DNA of 64,000 nucleotides from Clostridiales bacterium DTU089 (GTDB taxonomy: Bacteria; Bacillota; Clostridia; Oscillospirales; Acutalibacteraceae). The stretch is from positions 1-64,000 of the forward strand of contig LFSB01000050.1 of the NCBI GenBank assembly GCA_001513045.1. The letters are read 5' to 3'. Below are positions 16,904 through 25,879 of the stretch, one piece after another. The notes under the pieces are model-generated. The model searched no databases and was not told where the DNA came from. It saw only the letters and a list, made by a program, of their open reading frames with translations. Position 1 is the first letter of the stretch, and each line of letters begins with the position of its first letter. The position numbers and the translations under genes were made by a program.

Positions 16904-18255
16904 TATAACAGCCTTTCCTTCACAACCTCGGCAAGCTCATCACCGAGTCGTCTGATTTTCTCTTCATCTCTGCCCTCAAGCATTACGCGTACAAGCGGCT
17001 CTGTTCCCGAAACACGGACAAGCACCCGTCCCTCCGAGCCGAGCTCCGCCTGCGCGGATTCTATGGCGTGCTTTATTTCGTCGTCTCTGCCGAAGCGCGC
17101 CTTACCGAACTCGGACACACGAATGTTGTTGAGTATCTGCGGGAAGACCTCCATCTCGTCGGCAAGCTCGCTGAGAGGCTTGCCGCTTTCCTTGAGAACC
17201 GTAAGGAGCTTTATTGCGGAAAGCTGACCGTCGCCTGTGGTGGCATTGTCAAGGAAGATTATATGACCTGACTGCTCACCGCCGAGGTTGTAGCCGTTTT
17301 CAAGCATGTTTTCAAGCACGTACCTGTCGCCGACCTTGGTCTTTTCGCAACGGATTCCGTTCTTGTCGCAAAATTCAAAGAAGCCCATGTTGCTCATTAC
17401 CGTAACAACTGCGGTATTGTTGTTGAGCAACGAATGCTGCTTCATATACTTTGCGCAAATGGCAATTATTTTATCGCCGTCCACCACTCTGCCGAGGGAA
17501 TCGACAACGAGAAGTCTGTCCGCGTCGCCGTCGAAAGCAAGCCCTATATCACAGGCGTTTCTCACGACAAAATCCTGAAGTCTTTCAAGATGAGTTGAGC
17601 CGCAATTGTCGTTTATATTAACCCCGTTGGGATGTGCGCTGATGAAAAGACATTCTGCGCCGAGGCTCATAAAAAGCTCCGGAGCGGTTATACTTGAAGC
17701 TCCGTTCGCACAGTCAACAGCAACCTTGATATCTTCAAAGGTGGTTGTGGCGGTGGATTTGAGATGCTCAATATAATCGAATATCGCCATTTCGGTTGTG
17801 CTCACCCTGCCGACATCGCCGCCCACCTTTACCGGAGGCACGGCTGACGCATCAAGGATTATTGACTCAATCTTCTCCTCAAGAGCGTCGGGAAGCTTTC
17901 TGCCGTTGCTTTGAAATATTTTTATACCGTTGTATTCGCAGGGGTTGTGTGACGCGGATATCATTATTCCGGCATCGTACTGATAGTGCTGAACCAGAAA
18001 CGCAACCGCCGGAGTGGGAATAACGCCGAGTAAAAGCACATCGGCTCCCACAGAGCAAAGTCCCGCAGAGATTGCCGCCTCAAGCATCTGAGAGGAAGCT
18101 CTCGTATCCATACCTATCATTACCTTCGGTCTGGTATTCTGCGTAGTTTCCGAAAGCACCATAGCAGCCGCTCTGCCTATCTGCATAGACAGCTCGCAGG
18201 TAAGCTCACTGTTTGCGACGCCCCTCGCGCCGTCTGTTCCGAATAATCTCCCCAT
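16903..18255 (-). CDS. glmM: Phosphoglucosamine mutase
   Basis: 450 residues, full length. Converts glucosamine-6-phosphate to glucosamine-1-phosphate for UDP-GlcNAc and peptidoglycan. It opens MGRLFGTDGARGVAN. The active phosphoserine loop is ISASHNP near 98-104, the metal loop is DGDADR, and the sugar loop GGEQSGHI. The C-terminal RVSGTEPLVRVM phosphate-binding loop is present. It sits between ruvB and the methyltransferase gene. nagB, which acts on the same hexosamine phosphate, lies close by on the other strand. Confidence 0.96.
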   Translation of the reverse strand: MGRLFGTDGARGVANSELTCELSMQIGRAAAMVLSETTQNTRPKVMIGMDTRASSQMLEAAISAGLCSVGADVLLLGVIPTPAVAFLVQHYQYDAGIMISASHNPCEYNGIKIFQSNGRKLPDALEEKIESIILDASAVPPVKVGGDVGRVSTTEMAIFDYIEHLKSTATTTFEDIKVAVDCANGASSITAPELFMSLGAECLFISAHPNGVNINDNCGSTHLERLQDFVVRNACDIGLAFDGDADRLLVVDSLGRVVDGDKIIAICAKYMKQHSLLNNNTAVVTVMSNMGFFEFCDKNGIRCEKTKVGDRYVLENMLENGYNLGGEQSGHIIFLDNATTGDGQLSAIKLLTVLKESGKPLSELADEMEVFPQILNNIRVSEFGKARFGRDDEIKHAIESAQAELGSEGRVLVRVSGTEPLVRVMLEGRDEEKIRRLGDELAEVVKERLL

Positions 18256-18278
18256 TTTTATAAAACCCTCCGTATAAT

Positions 18279-19331
18279 TCAGATGTCAAATTTCTGCTGT
18301 GTGTCGCCGCGGGCTGAATCCGGAAACTCAAGCCCGAGATGGCGGTAGCCCGCCGGTGTTACCACTCTGCCGCGCGGTGTTCTGCCGAGAAAGCCTATCT
18401 GCATGAGATAAGGCTCGTAAACATCCTCTATGGTTATGGCTTCCTCCCCTATTGCGGCGGCAATTGTATCAAGCCCCACGGGGCCTCCGTTGTAATTTTC
18501 CACCATAGCCCGCAGCAGAAGGCGGTCTACGAGGTCAAGACCGAGCTGGTCTATCTCCATGCGCTCAAGAGCGTGTCTTGCAATGTCTCCGGTTATGATG
18601 CCCGTGCCCATTATCTGAGCAAAGTCCCTTGAACGCCTGAGCAGTCTGTTTGCTATTCGGGGTGTTCCTCTCGAACGGGAAGCAATCTCCATGGAGCCTT
18701 CCTTATCTATCTCTATTCCGAGAATTCCGGAGCTTCTGTCAACTATTCTGGAAAGCTCCGCGGGTGTATACAGCTCAAGGCGGAATATCACTCCGAAGCG
18801 GTCACGCAGCGGGGCTGTAAGCTGACCTGCCCGCGTGGTTGCACCCACAAGGGTAAACTTAGGCAAATCAAGCCGTATCGAGCGAGCCGAGGGTCCCTTG
18901 CCGATAATTATATCGAGAGCGAAGTCCTCCATTGCCGGATACAGAACCTCCTCGACACTTTTTGAAAGCCTGTGCACCTCGTCTATAAAAAGCACATCGC
19001 CCTCGTTGAGGTTCGTAAGCAGTGCCGCAAGGTCACCCGGCTTTTCAATTGCCGGACCCGAGGTAACGCGCAGCTGTACGCCTAACTCATTGGCAATTAT
19101 TCCGGCAAGAGTAGTTTTGCCGAGTCCGGGAGGGCCGTAAAGCAAAACGTGGTCAAGCGCTTCGTTTCTGCCGCGTGCGGCATCTATATAAACTTTTAGA
19201 TTAGCTTTTACCTTTTCCTGGCCTATATACTCCGAAAGCACCTTGGGTCGCAGGGAAAGCTCAATATCGGTATCGGCACCCGTCTGTTCGGGAGCGATTA
19301 TGCGTTCATTAAAATTACTGAAGTCGTCCAT
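18279..19331 (-). CDS. ruvB: Holliday junction branch migration ATPase RuvB
   Basis: 350 residues. AAA+ motor that drives Holliday junction migration with RuvA. It shows [12 protein letters not shown] at the start of the core, Walker [10 protein letters not shown], Walker [10 protein letters not shown], sensor 1 GATTRAG with the following PLRDRFG arginine finger, and the winged-helix C-terminus with [10 protein letters not shown]. Last of the ruvC-ruvA-ruvB cluster, with 15 bp to ruvA. Confidence 0.98.
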   Translation of the reverse strand: MDDFSNFNERIIAPEQTGADTDIELSLRPKVLSEYIGQEKVKANLKVYIDAARGRNEALDHVLLYGPPGLGKTTLAGIIANELGVQLRVTSGPAIEKPGDLAALLTNLNEGDVLFIDEVHRLSKSVEEVLYPAMEDFALDIIIGKGPSARSIRLDLPKFTLVGATTRAGQLTAPLRDRFGVIFRLELYTPAELSRIVDRSSGILGIEIDKEGSMEIASRSRGTPRIANRLLRRSRDFAQIMGTGIITGDIARHALERMEIDQLGLDLVDRLLLRAMVENYNGGPVGLDTIAAAIGEEAITIEDVYEPYLMQIGFLGRTPRGRVVTPAGYRHLGLEFPDSARGDTQQKFDI

Positions 19332-19346
19332 AGCGCCTACCCCTTA

Positions 19347-19958
19347 TCACAGATTATTTTTTGCAACAGCTCTGAGCCCCTGCCTTACAAGCTCCTCTAC
19401 GTTCAAGGACGGGTCGAGCCTTCCGATTACCGCAGACGCGTCCGACTGTGAATAGCCGAGAGCAACCAACGCGCTCACCGCCTCGGCGGAGTTTCCGACC
19501 TCCATTGCCGCTCCTGCCGCGAGAATGTCCTCTCCGGACACTCCGGCAAAGGCGGAGGAGGTTATTTTATCCTTTAATTCGAGTATGACCCTCTGAGCTA
19601 TTTTCGGCCCCACGCCCTGGGCGCGTGTGACCGATTTGACATCGCCAGAGGCAATACAAAGAGCAAGTCTGTCCGGCGTAAGCTCCGAAAGTATTGCAAG
19701 CGCCGCCTTGGGTCCGACTCCCGAAACACTGATAAGCAGCTTGAAGCAATCCAGCTCGGTAATATCGTAAAAGCCGAACAGCTCAAGCGCATCCTCGCGT
19801 ACATTCAGATAAGTATAAAGCGTAACCTTGCTGCCTGCCGGTCCGAGCTTGCGCAGCGTGTTGAACGTTGTCAGGCATCTGAAGCCGACTCCGGAGCAAT
19901 CCAGCGCGACACTGCTCTCATCTGAGCATATTATGTTTCCGGTAACACTGTAAAACAT
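19347..19958 (-). CDS. ruvA: Holliday junction DNA-binding protein RuvA
   Basis: 203 residues. It has the N-terminal OB domain (MFYSVTGNI, FYTYLNVREDALELFGF-type segment), the two helix-hairpin-helix motifs (SVSGVGPKAALAIL and RAQGVGPKIAQRVILELKDK), and a C-terminal three-helix domain that contacts RuvB. It tetramerises on Holliday junctions. Lies 15 bp behind ruvC and 15 bp before ruvB. Confidence 0.97.
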   Translation of the reverse strand: MFYSVTGNIICSDESSVALDCSGVGFRCLTTFNTLRKLGPAGSKVTLYTYLNVREDALELFGFYDITELDCFKLLISVSGVGPKAALAILSELTPDRLALCIASGDVKSVTRAQGVGPKIAQRVILELKDKITSSAFAGVSGEDILAAGAAMEVGNSAEAVSALVALGYSQSDASAVIGRLDPSLNVEELVRQGLRAVAKNNL

Positions 19959-19973
19959 TCCGCAACATCCTCA

Positions 19974-20477
19974 TTATTTATACAATTTATTTATTTTCCC
20001 CATCATTGAGCCGCTTGCGTGGGCGTGGCATATTGCCATTGCAAGCGCGTCTGCGGCATCATCTGGTTTTGGTATCGCTTCAAGATTCAGCAGGAGCCTT
20101 GTCATCTCCTGAACCTGTTTTTTCTCCGCTCTGCCGTAGCCCACCACGCTCTGCTTGACCTGCAGGGGGGTGTATTCAAACAGCTCCGTTTTACTTTTTT
20201 GCGCCGCCAGCACAAGTACTCCTCTTGCCTGACTGACATCAATGGCTGTTTTGGCGTTGTTGTTGAAAAAAAGCTTCTCCATAGACACCGCATCCGGCTT
20301 AAAGCGTTCAATCAGCAGCGAGACACCGTCATATATCGTTTCAAGCCTTTCATTGAACGGTTCACCCGCCTGTGTTGTAACGGCACCGTAATCAAGCACG
20401 CGAAAGTGGTTTGAAACATATTCAACCACTCCGTAGCCGACTATCGCATATCCGGGGTCTATTCCGAGTATTATCAA
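19974..20477 (-). CDS. ruvC: Holliday junction resolvase RuvC
   Basis: About 167 residues. Cuts Holliday junctions as a dimer. Catalytic acids appear in order: Asp in LGIDPG, Glu in SMEKLFF and the Asp pair in KPDDAADALA. I chose a TTG start at 20477 (giving MIILGIDPG, GGAG upstream). The ATG at 20519 would lie only about 3 nt from the predicted transcription start and has no ribosome site. If the ATG is used, 14 residues are added. First gene of the long minus-strand run ending at the Clp gene. Confidence 0.93.
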   Translation of the reverse strand: MIILGIDPGYAIVGYGVVEYVSNHFRVLDYGAVTTQAGEPFNERLETIYDGVSLLIERFKPDAVSMEKLFFNNNAKTAIDVSQARGVLVLAAQKSKTELFEYTPLQVKQSVVGYGRAEKKQVQEMTRLLLNLEAIPKPDDAADALAMAICHAHASGSMMGKINKLYK

Positions 20478-20528
20478 TTCAGGCTCATCTCCAGCAGGTG
20501 TGTACGCACACCACTCCATAATATTAGA

Positions 20529-20557
20529 ATTATAGCACGTTTCATGTGCAATGACAA
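20529..20557 (-). promoter_or_regulatory. Promoter of the ruvC-led gene run
   Basis: TTGTCA (20552-20557) and TATAAT (20529-20534) on the minus strand with a 17-bp spacer. Predicted start near 20522, which decides the ruvC start codon in favour of the TTG at 20477. Confidence 0.7.
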
Positions 20558-20581
20558 GAAAAAAATCCTCGAAAACACCCC

Positions 20582-20609
20582 TTGCATTCCTGATGCCGTG
20601 TGGTATACT
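20582..20609 (+). promoter_or_regulatory. Promoter of the GNAT gene
   Basis: TTGCAT (20582-20587) and TATACT (20604-20609), 16-bp spacer, 32 bp before the CGGAGG ribosome site. Confidence 0.6.
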
Positions 20610-20641
20610 GTACTATGATAAAAATGCAAACGGAGGTTGCT

Positions 20642-21808
20642 ATGGAAGAAAAGATATATAAAGGTCCCGGATTTAATTCGGAATACAAGCAATATATGGA
20701 GCTGATAAATTACGTCTTCAAGCCCAATCGAGATAATGACTTTGACTTTCTCACGCTTTTGCCCAAGCTGTACAAGGAGAAATATTCTCCCGCCGAAAAG
20801 AATATGGTTGTGCGTGCAAACGGTGAGTTAAAGGCTGCGGTCGGTCTTTTTTATAACGTTTTTACTGTTGCCGGAGAAAAGCTTCTTGTCGGAGGTGTAG
20901 GTAACGTTGCGGTACATCAGAGCGCACGCTCAAAGGGCTACATGGTTGACTGCATGAATCTCTGCATTGAGGATATGAAGATGAAGCATGCTGATTTTTC
21001 CTTCCTCGGCGGACAGCGTCAGCGCTACGGCTATTTTTCATATGAACCCGCCGGCGCTGTCTACGATTTTCACATGAACACCAAAAACATATATCACTCC
21101 TTCGGCAAGGATGCGGAAAGCACGTTTGAAATACGTCCTCTAAAGGCGGAGGACGGAGAATATCTTGATGCAATACTCAAGCTGTACACCAGCGGAAGGC
21201 TGTTTGCCGACAGGCCGCGCGATATGCTCTTTGACATCCTGTGCTCATGGAGCAATACTCCGCATGTGATAACCGAAAACGGAGAATTCCGCGGCTATTT
21301 TATAGCCAACGGCGACTTCTCCGGAATATCCGAATTCAAAATGCTCTCAGCGGAGGATATGAAAAACGCACTTATTGCAATATTTGACTTTTCGGAGCGT
21401 TATGATATAACCTTTTCCGTACCCGCGTTCGACACTGATGCTATTGATTTCTTTTCCGCATATGCCGAGGGCTGCGGTCTGCACCATTCGGAAAGCTACA
21501 CCGTATTCAATTTCCGCAACGTAACACAGGCCTTCCTCAGGCTCAAGGCACTTTCAACGCCTCTTTGCGACTGCGATTTTTCACTCTTTATCCACGGAAT
21601 CGCGGGCGATGAGAAAATCCGCATAACGGTTAAAGACAACGGCGTAAGCGTAAAAAACACCGACGGAAAATGCGATATGGAGCTCGGTCATCACGAGGCT
21701 ATGCGTCTGCTGTTCTCTCTTAACTCTCCCAAAAGAGCCAAGCTTCCCGCTGCGGCATGCGCCAACCTTCCGCTTGAGCTTTTCGTATACAGTGCGGACA
21801 GCGTATAA
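20642..21808 (+). CDS. GNAT-family acetyltransferase, Eis-like
   Basis: 388 residues from the ATG at 20642 (CGGAGG 5 nt upstream). The N-terminal half is a GNAT fold. VGNVAVHQSARSKGYM carries the acetyl-CoA binding R-x-x-G-x-M/G turn near 80-95, and FLGGQRQRYGYFSYEP follows. A second GNAT-like segment and an SCP2-like C-terminus (about 290-388) match the three-part layout of Eis-type acetyltransferases. Substrate unknown; Eis relatives modify lysines or aminoglycosides, but resistance should not be assumed. It stands alone, divergent from ruvC and upstream of nagB with its own promoter. Confidence 0.78.
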   Translation: MEEKIYKGPGFNSEYKQYMELINYVFKPNRDNDFDFLTLLPKLYKEKYSPAEKNMVVRANGELKAAVGLFYNVFTVAGEKLLVGGVGNVAVHQSARSKGYMVDCMNLCIEDMKMKHADFSFLGGQRQRYGYFSYEPAGAVYDFHMNTKNIYHSFGKDAESTFEIRPLKAEDGEYLDAILKLYTSGRLFADRPRDMLFDILCSWSNTPHVITENGEFRGYFIANGDFSGISEFKMLSAEDMKNALIAIFDFSERYDITFSVPAFDTDAIDFFSAYAEGCGLHHSESYTVFNFRNVTQAFLRLKALSTPLCDCDFSLFIHGIAGDEKIRITVKDNGVSVKNTDGKCDMELGHHEAMRLLFSLNSPKRAKLPAAACANLPLELFVYSADSV

Positions 21809-21824
21809 AAAATCTTTTTTACGG

Positions 21825-21853
21825 TTGATTTTATAATTTTATTGTTATACTAT
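21825..21853 (+). promoter_or_regulatory. Promoter of nagB
   Basis: TTGATT (21825-21830) and TACTAT (21848-21853) with 17 bp between. A TATACT two bases earlier is an alternative -10. Confidence 0.5.
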
Positions 21854-21889
21854 ATGTGTGTAAATATTTTTTGAAATGAGGCATAGAAC

Positions 21890-22618
21890 ATGGATGTAAG
21901 AATTTATCAGACAGCTGCGGAAATCGGCGAAGCCGCCGGCGAGGTATTCGTTCAGCAGATTCTCGACAAGCCCGACTGCGTGCTCGGACTCGCTACGGGC
22001 GTAACCCCGATACCGATGTACACCTACATCGGCAACCAGTGCAATGCCGGCAGGGTGTCACTTAAAAAGGTTACAACCTTTAACCTTGATGAGTACTGCA
22101 ACCTTCCCGTAACCCACAGGGAAAGCTATTACGCCTTCATGCACCGCAATCTTTTCGACCACACCGATATTCTTGAGGAAAACGTTCACCTTCTCAACGG
22201 CAATGCCGACGATTTCGACGCGGAATGTGAAGCTTACGAAAAAGCCATGGCTGCAGCCGGAGGAGTTGACCTTCAGCTGCTCGGAATCGGCACCAACGGC
22301 CACATCGGCTTCAACGAGCCCTCCGATGAATTTTCGGACGGTCCGTTCAAGGTTAAGCTTACCGAGAGCACAATCACGTCAAACAAAATTTACTTTGACA
22401 CCGAGGATGAAATGCCCCGTTACGCACTCACAATGGGCATCGGCGACATCATGAGAGCGAAGAAGATTGTCTTCATCGCAACCGGCGAGGGCAAGGCAAA
22501 GGCAGTCTACGATATGATAGAGGGTCCTGTGTCTCCGAAATGCCCGGCTTCGATTCTTCAGAATCACAAGGATGTTATCGTCTTCCTTGACAAGGGCGCG
22601 GCTAAGCTTCTTAAATAA
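21890..22618 (+). CDS. nagB: Glucosamine-6-phosphate deaminase
   Basis: 242 residues, the short monomer-type length. Converts glucosamine-6-phosphate to fructose-6-phosphate and ammonia. LGLATGVTPIPMY binds the phosphate, FNLDEYCNL carries the catalytic Asp, and GIGTNGHIGFNEPSD carries the catalytic His. GAGG lies 9 nt before the ATG. It has its own promoter and terminator, and no nagA is adjacent, so it may serve amino-sugar use from host or microbial glycans, opposite in direction to GlmM-driven synthesis. Confidence 0.96.
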   Translation: MDVRIYQTAAEIGEAAGEVFVQQILDKPDCVLGLATGVTPIPMYTYIGNQCNAGRVSLKKVTTFNLDEYCNLPVTHRESYYAFMHRNLFDHTDILEENVHLLNGNADDFDAECEAYEKAMAAAGGVDLQLLGIGTNGHIGFNEPSDEFSDGPFKVKLTESTITSNKIYFDTEDEMPRYALTMGIGDIMRAKKIVFIATGEGKAKAVYDMIEGPVSPKCPASILQNHKDVIVFLDKGAAKLLK

Positions 22619-22633
22619 CCGAAAACAACATTT

Positions 22634-22663
22634 CGACCCCGGAGGTAATAACCTCCGGGGTCG
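22634..22663 (+). terminator. Terminator of nagB
   Basis: A perfect 12-bp GC-rich stem (CGACCCCGGAGG against CCTCCGGGGTCG) with a 6-nt loop, then TTTTTGATTTT. Confidence 0.92.
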
Positions 22664-22694
22664 TTTTTGATTTTGCACCTGAATTTCGCCGCAC

Positions 22695-24173
22695 TTACAG
22701 AATAATGCATATAAGACCGCTGCAGCCCTCGTTTATAACTCTTTCGAGTGTTTCCTGAAGCTTCATTCTCGCATCTCCCGGCATGTGGGTAAGCTTGGCG
22801 CGCAGCCCTTCGTTTACAAGCTCGTTGAGGGATTTGCCGAATATGTTTGAGTCCCAGATTTTTGAGGGATCCTCCTCAAATTCATTCAGAAGATACATCA
22901 CAAGCTCCTCCGACTGGCTTTCCGAGCCGACTATCGGCGCAACCTCGGTGGTTATATTGGCCTTCATCATGTGTATCGAGGGTGCCGAGGCGCACAGCCT
23001 GACACCGTATCTGCCGCCCTGCTTGACAATCTCCGGCTCCTCAAGCGAAAGCTCATCTATGGTAGGCATAACTATTCCGTAGCCAGTAGCCTCCACCTCA
23101 TCAAGTGCGTTTTTCAGCCTGTCATATTCCTTCTTCATCTGAGAAAGCTCTATCATTCTGTCCATAAGCCCCTGCTCGCTTCCGACATCCAAGCCGGTTG
23201 CCTGAGCAAGTATCGAATAGAATAATCCGCAATTTATTGCCACTTCTATCCTTGCCGTTCCCCTGCCGAGGTCCATGCTTGCGACAGTCGAACTCTCCAC
23301 ATGCTCACACTCCGAAATACCCGAGCAAAGTCCTGTGACATCGCGCACATGAGTCATATCCCTTGCCGCTTCCTTTACTGCGCTGCACACCGAGCTTTTC
23401 AGCCAATGCTCCGGCGGCAATGAACGCATCCAGCCCGGGAAGCCCACCGAAACCTCTTTTATGGGAAATTCAAACAACACCTGTGAAAGAATCTGCTTTA
23501 TTTCGGTTTCGTCCATCTCAAGGCAATTCACCGGCATAACCGGCACACCGTAAGCGCCCGAAAGCTCGGCTGCAAGCTCCTTTGCCGCACCTGTCTGCGG
23601 ATACATACAGTTGAGCAGCACCACGAAAGGCTTGTTAAGCTCCTTGAGCTCATCTATAACACGTTTTTCCGCCTCTGCGTACTCCTCGCGCGGAATGTCG
23701 CTTATGCTCCCGTCCGTGGTGACGACAAGGCCTATTGTGGAATGCTCGCTTATGACCTTGCGCGTGCCTATTTCCGCAGCCGTGTCAAAGGGTATTTCAT
23801 GATCATACCACGGTGTCATAACCATTCTCGGCTGCTCGTTTTCAATGTATCCGAGAGAGCCGGGAACGATATATCCGACGCAGTCTATCATGCGCACCTT
23901 CAGCGAAGCGTTTCCGGGAAGCGTTATTCCGACAGCCTCCTCCGGTATAAACTTAGGCTCCGTTGTCATTATTGTGCGTCCCGCAGAGGACTGAGGCAGC
24001 TCATCCTGCGCACGTTCCTTTTTATAGCCGCCTGCAATATTGGGCATTACAAGAGTATCCATAAAGCGCTTTATAAACGTGGATTTACCCGTGCGCACCG
24101 GTCCGACCACGCCTATGTATATATCGCCCTGCGTTCTCAATGCGATATCGTTATATATCCCCGCTGCTTCCAT
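22695..24173 (-). CDS. spoIVA: Stage IV sporulation protein A
   Basis: 492 residues, the normal SpoIVA length. This ATPase polymerises on the forespore surface and forms the base of the spore coat. The Walker A is GPVRTGKST near 23-31, followed by RTIMTTEPKFIPEEAVGI and MIDCVGYIVPG. The C-terminal end finishes in SGLICIIL, the hydrophobic tail used for anchoring by SpoVM in Bacillus. AAGGAGG sits 11 nt before the ATG and overlaps the end of the LysM frame of the upstream gene, so both are read together. This is strong evidence for endospore formation. Confidence 0.98.
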   Translation of the reverse strand: MEAAGIYNDIALRTQGDIYIGVVGPVRTGKSTFIKRFMDTLVMPNIAGGYKKERAQDELPQSSAGRTIMTTEPKFIPEEAVGITLPGNASLKVRMIDCVGYIVPGSLGYIENEQPRMVMTPWYDHEIPFDTAAEIGTRKVISEHSTIGLVVTTDGSISDIPREEYAEAEKRVIDELKELNKPFVVLLNCMYPQTGAAKELAAELSGAYGVPVMPVNCLEMDETEIKQILSQVLFEFPIKEVSVGFPGWMRSLPPEHWLKSSVCSAVKEAARDMTHVRDVTGLCSGISECEHVESSTVASMDLGRGTARIEVAINCGLFYSILAQATGLDVGSEQGLMDRMIELSQMKKEYDRLKNALDEVEATGYGIVMPTIDELSLEEPEIVKQGGRYGVRLCASAPSIHMMKANITTEVAPIVGSESQSEELVMYLLNEFEEDPSKIWDSNIFGKSLNELVNEGLRAKLTHMPGDARMKLQETLERVINEGCSGLICIIL

Positions 24174-24188
24174 GTTCGTTTTCCCTCC

Positions 24189-24350
24189 TTACATTCCCGG
24201 TATGAGAAGCATACACCTCTCGCTGACCGTTTCGCCCTCAAGCTTGTTTTCGTCTGCAATCGCTGCCACAGTGGTGTTGTATCTCCGGGCAATATCCCAG
24301 AGTGACTCCCCTACATCCGGATAATATACCGTAAGCTCCGCTGCGCGCGA
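24189..24350 (-). other. LysM domain tail, in frame after the TGA of the DUF3794 gene
   Basis: Reading on past the TGA at 24351-24353 in the same frame gives 53 sense codons and a TAA at 24189. They encode a complete LysM domain: VYYPDVGESLWDIARRYN, then VAAIADENKL and a MLLIPGM end. There is no start codon with a ribosome site of its own near its beginning. DUF3794 proteins commonly end in LysM, so this is the missing C-terminus of the gene at 24351-25718. The stop lies 15 nt from the spoIVA start. Translation of this part needs stop readthrough, or the TGA is a recent mutation or sequencing error. Confidence 0.85.
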
Positions 24351-25718
24351 TCAGCTTCCCTCGCCCTCCTCAATAAGCGTAACCGCCTCATGAGCAAAAC
24401 GCGCGTACAGCTCACCGCATATTTTTATTTCCGCTCTGACCGCAATCTCATCACGTGAATTTATCACAAACCCGACAGCCGTAACCGTCGTATTCGCCGA
24501 GCATTCACAGCTCTCCGCCGGGCACGCCGCATCGCAGGTGTACTCATATTTCATCTGACGCTCAAGGAAGGTCACCTGCCCCTCGGTGTCGCACGCAAGC
24601 ATTGAAACATTGAGTATTCCGCCGATTTTTACCTCTCCGTTTTCCACGGCGCACACCCTGCCCACCTCGTCACATGAGAGGTCATAAATCTTTGATATTC
24701 CAGTTGCGGAAACGTCAAGATTCTCTTTGCACAGAAGCGTATCGGAAAATCCGCCTGTATGCCTTATAAATCCGACTCTTTCCGTTTTAACCTCAAGCCC
24801 CGCCTCTGTCGAGTACGCATCGGTAACAACACCGGTCTCCCTCGGCTCCGACATTCGCATGAAAGCGCTTATGCTCGCGCTGATATCAAGCAAGCGAAGG
24901 TCGCCCGCCGCATCTGTGCGCGGTATAACATCAAGCGCGCTCACCGAAAGCTCCACCTCTCCGGAGCATTTGTCGTTTACGCCCTCAAGCTCAAGTATCT
25001 GATTCAGCGGCATTGTATGTGTAAGCGTACATACCTCCGTCTCCTCCTTGGCGGCTATATATACCGCCGTAACCGCAAGCTCGCCCTTTATCATTATTTT
25101 GTTGTTAATGATTTTTATTTCATCCGCTGTGGCAAACGCCGCAGTTCTTATAAGTGTGCCTATGCGCTCGCGGCTCTCGTCAACCGTAATTGTTTCGCTC
25201 ATAAAAAAGGTTCGTTCGCAGTCGCCGATGAACTCCGAACGTGCAACCACGGCACTGCGAAGCTGAACCCCCTCCCCCTGCGCAGAATTCACTATTTCGT
25301 TTCTGCTTCGTCCTATACATTTGAAGGAAAGTGAAAGCGCTCCGTGAGCCTCCGCCTTTCTGCCGCTTATTGCCCGGCAGTTCACATACTCCGTCTTAGC
25401 GCGCACACTCACACAATCCGCCTGTTCGAGATTTTTCACCTCGCAGTATTTTGAAAACGCCGCAACCTGCTCAAAACAGGACAGCTTCCCGTCCGCACAC
25501 GCGTAAAGTATTCTTACAGATGCCTCACCGTCCGCCGTTACACGGTCACCGCTGCGCTGAACCGAAATAATTTTCGAGTTAAGCGTACATTTAAGAATTC
25601 TGACTATTTCCGGAAAATAGTCGGGAAGGCTGATTTCAAAATCCGCCGACTGCTCAACATTGGCCTCGTGCAGCAGCACATCACAGGAAACCGCTTCCCT
25701 TGAAAGCTTTAAATCCAT
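24351..25718 (-). CDS. DUF3794 domain spore coat-type protein (LysM split off by a TGA)
   Basis: 455 residues before the stop. It is made of repeated beta-rich DUF3794 units, with recognisable EISLPDYFPEIVRILKC near 29-45 and related stretches near 190-270 and 310-400. Family members with a C-terminal LysM are linked to the spore coat and resemble SafA/SpoVID morphogenetic factors. Here a TGA ends the frame after EEGEGS, in the linker before an intact in-frame LysM domain. TGA ends purC, ruvB, pheS and other genes in this window, so it is not a sense codon here. GGAGAGGAG precedes the ATG. It is first in an operon with spoIVA. Confidence 0.82.
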   Translation of the reverse strand: MDLKLSREAVSCDVLLHEANVEQSADFEISLPDYFPEIVRILKCTLNSKIISVQRSGDRVTADGEASVRILYACADGKLSCFEQVAAFSKYCEVKNLEQADCVSVRAKTEYVNCRAISGRKAEAHGALSLSFKCIGRSRNEIVNSAQGEGVQLRSAVVARSEFIGDCERTFFMSETITVDESRERIGTLIRTAAFATADEIKIINNKIMIKGELAVTAVYIAAKEETEVCTLTHTMPLNQILELEGVNDKCSGEVELSVSALDVIPRTDAAGDLRLLDISASISAFMRMSEPRETGVVTDAYSTEAGLEVKTERVGFIRHTGGFSDTLLCKENLDVSATGISKIYDLSCDEVGRVCAVENGEVKIGGILNVSMLACDTEGQVTFLERQMKYEYTCDAACPAESCECSANTTVTAVGFVINSRDEIAVRAEIKICGELYARFAHEAVTLIEEGEGS

Positions 25719-25879
25719 AAGGGCACTCCTCTCCGTTTTTACAATGTCTGTAAAATATATTCATGCCCTGTCCCGCTTATGATAAATTTTTTGGCAATTC
25801 ATTTTTGCATATAGACTTTTCACTCTCTTTGTGGTAATATGTATGATATAAATACACCCTATAAAGTGCAGGTGATTAC

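Noticed and set aside
20642..21808. Aminoglycoside resistance gene
   Set aside because: Eis-like architecture is broad and mostly unrelated to resistance; nothing in context supports it.
24351..24353. TGA as a reassigned sense codon genome-wide (code 4 or 25)
   Set aside because: TGA is the normal stop of purC, ruvB, the methyltransferase, DUF378, pheS and apgM in this window.
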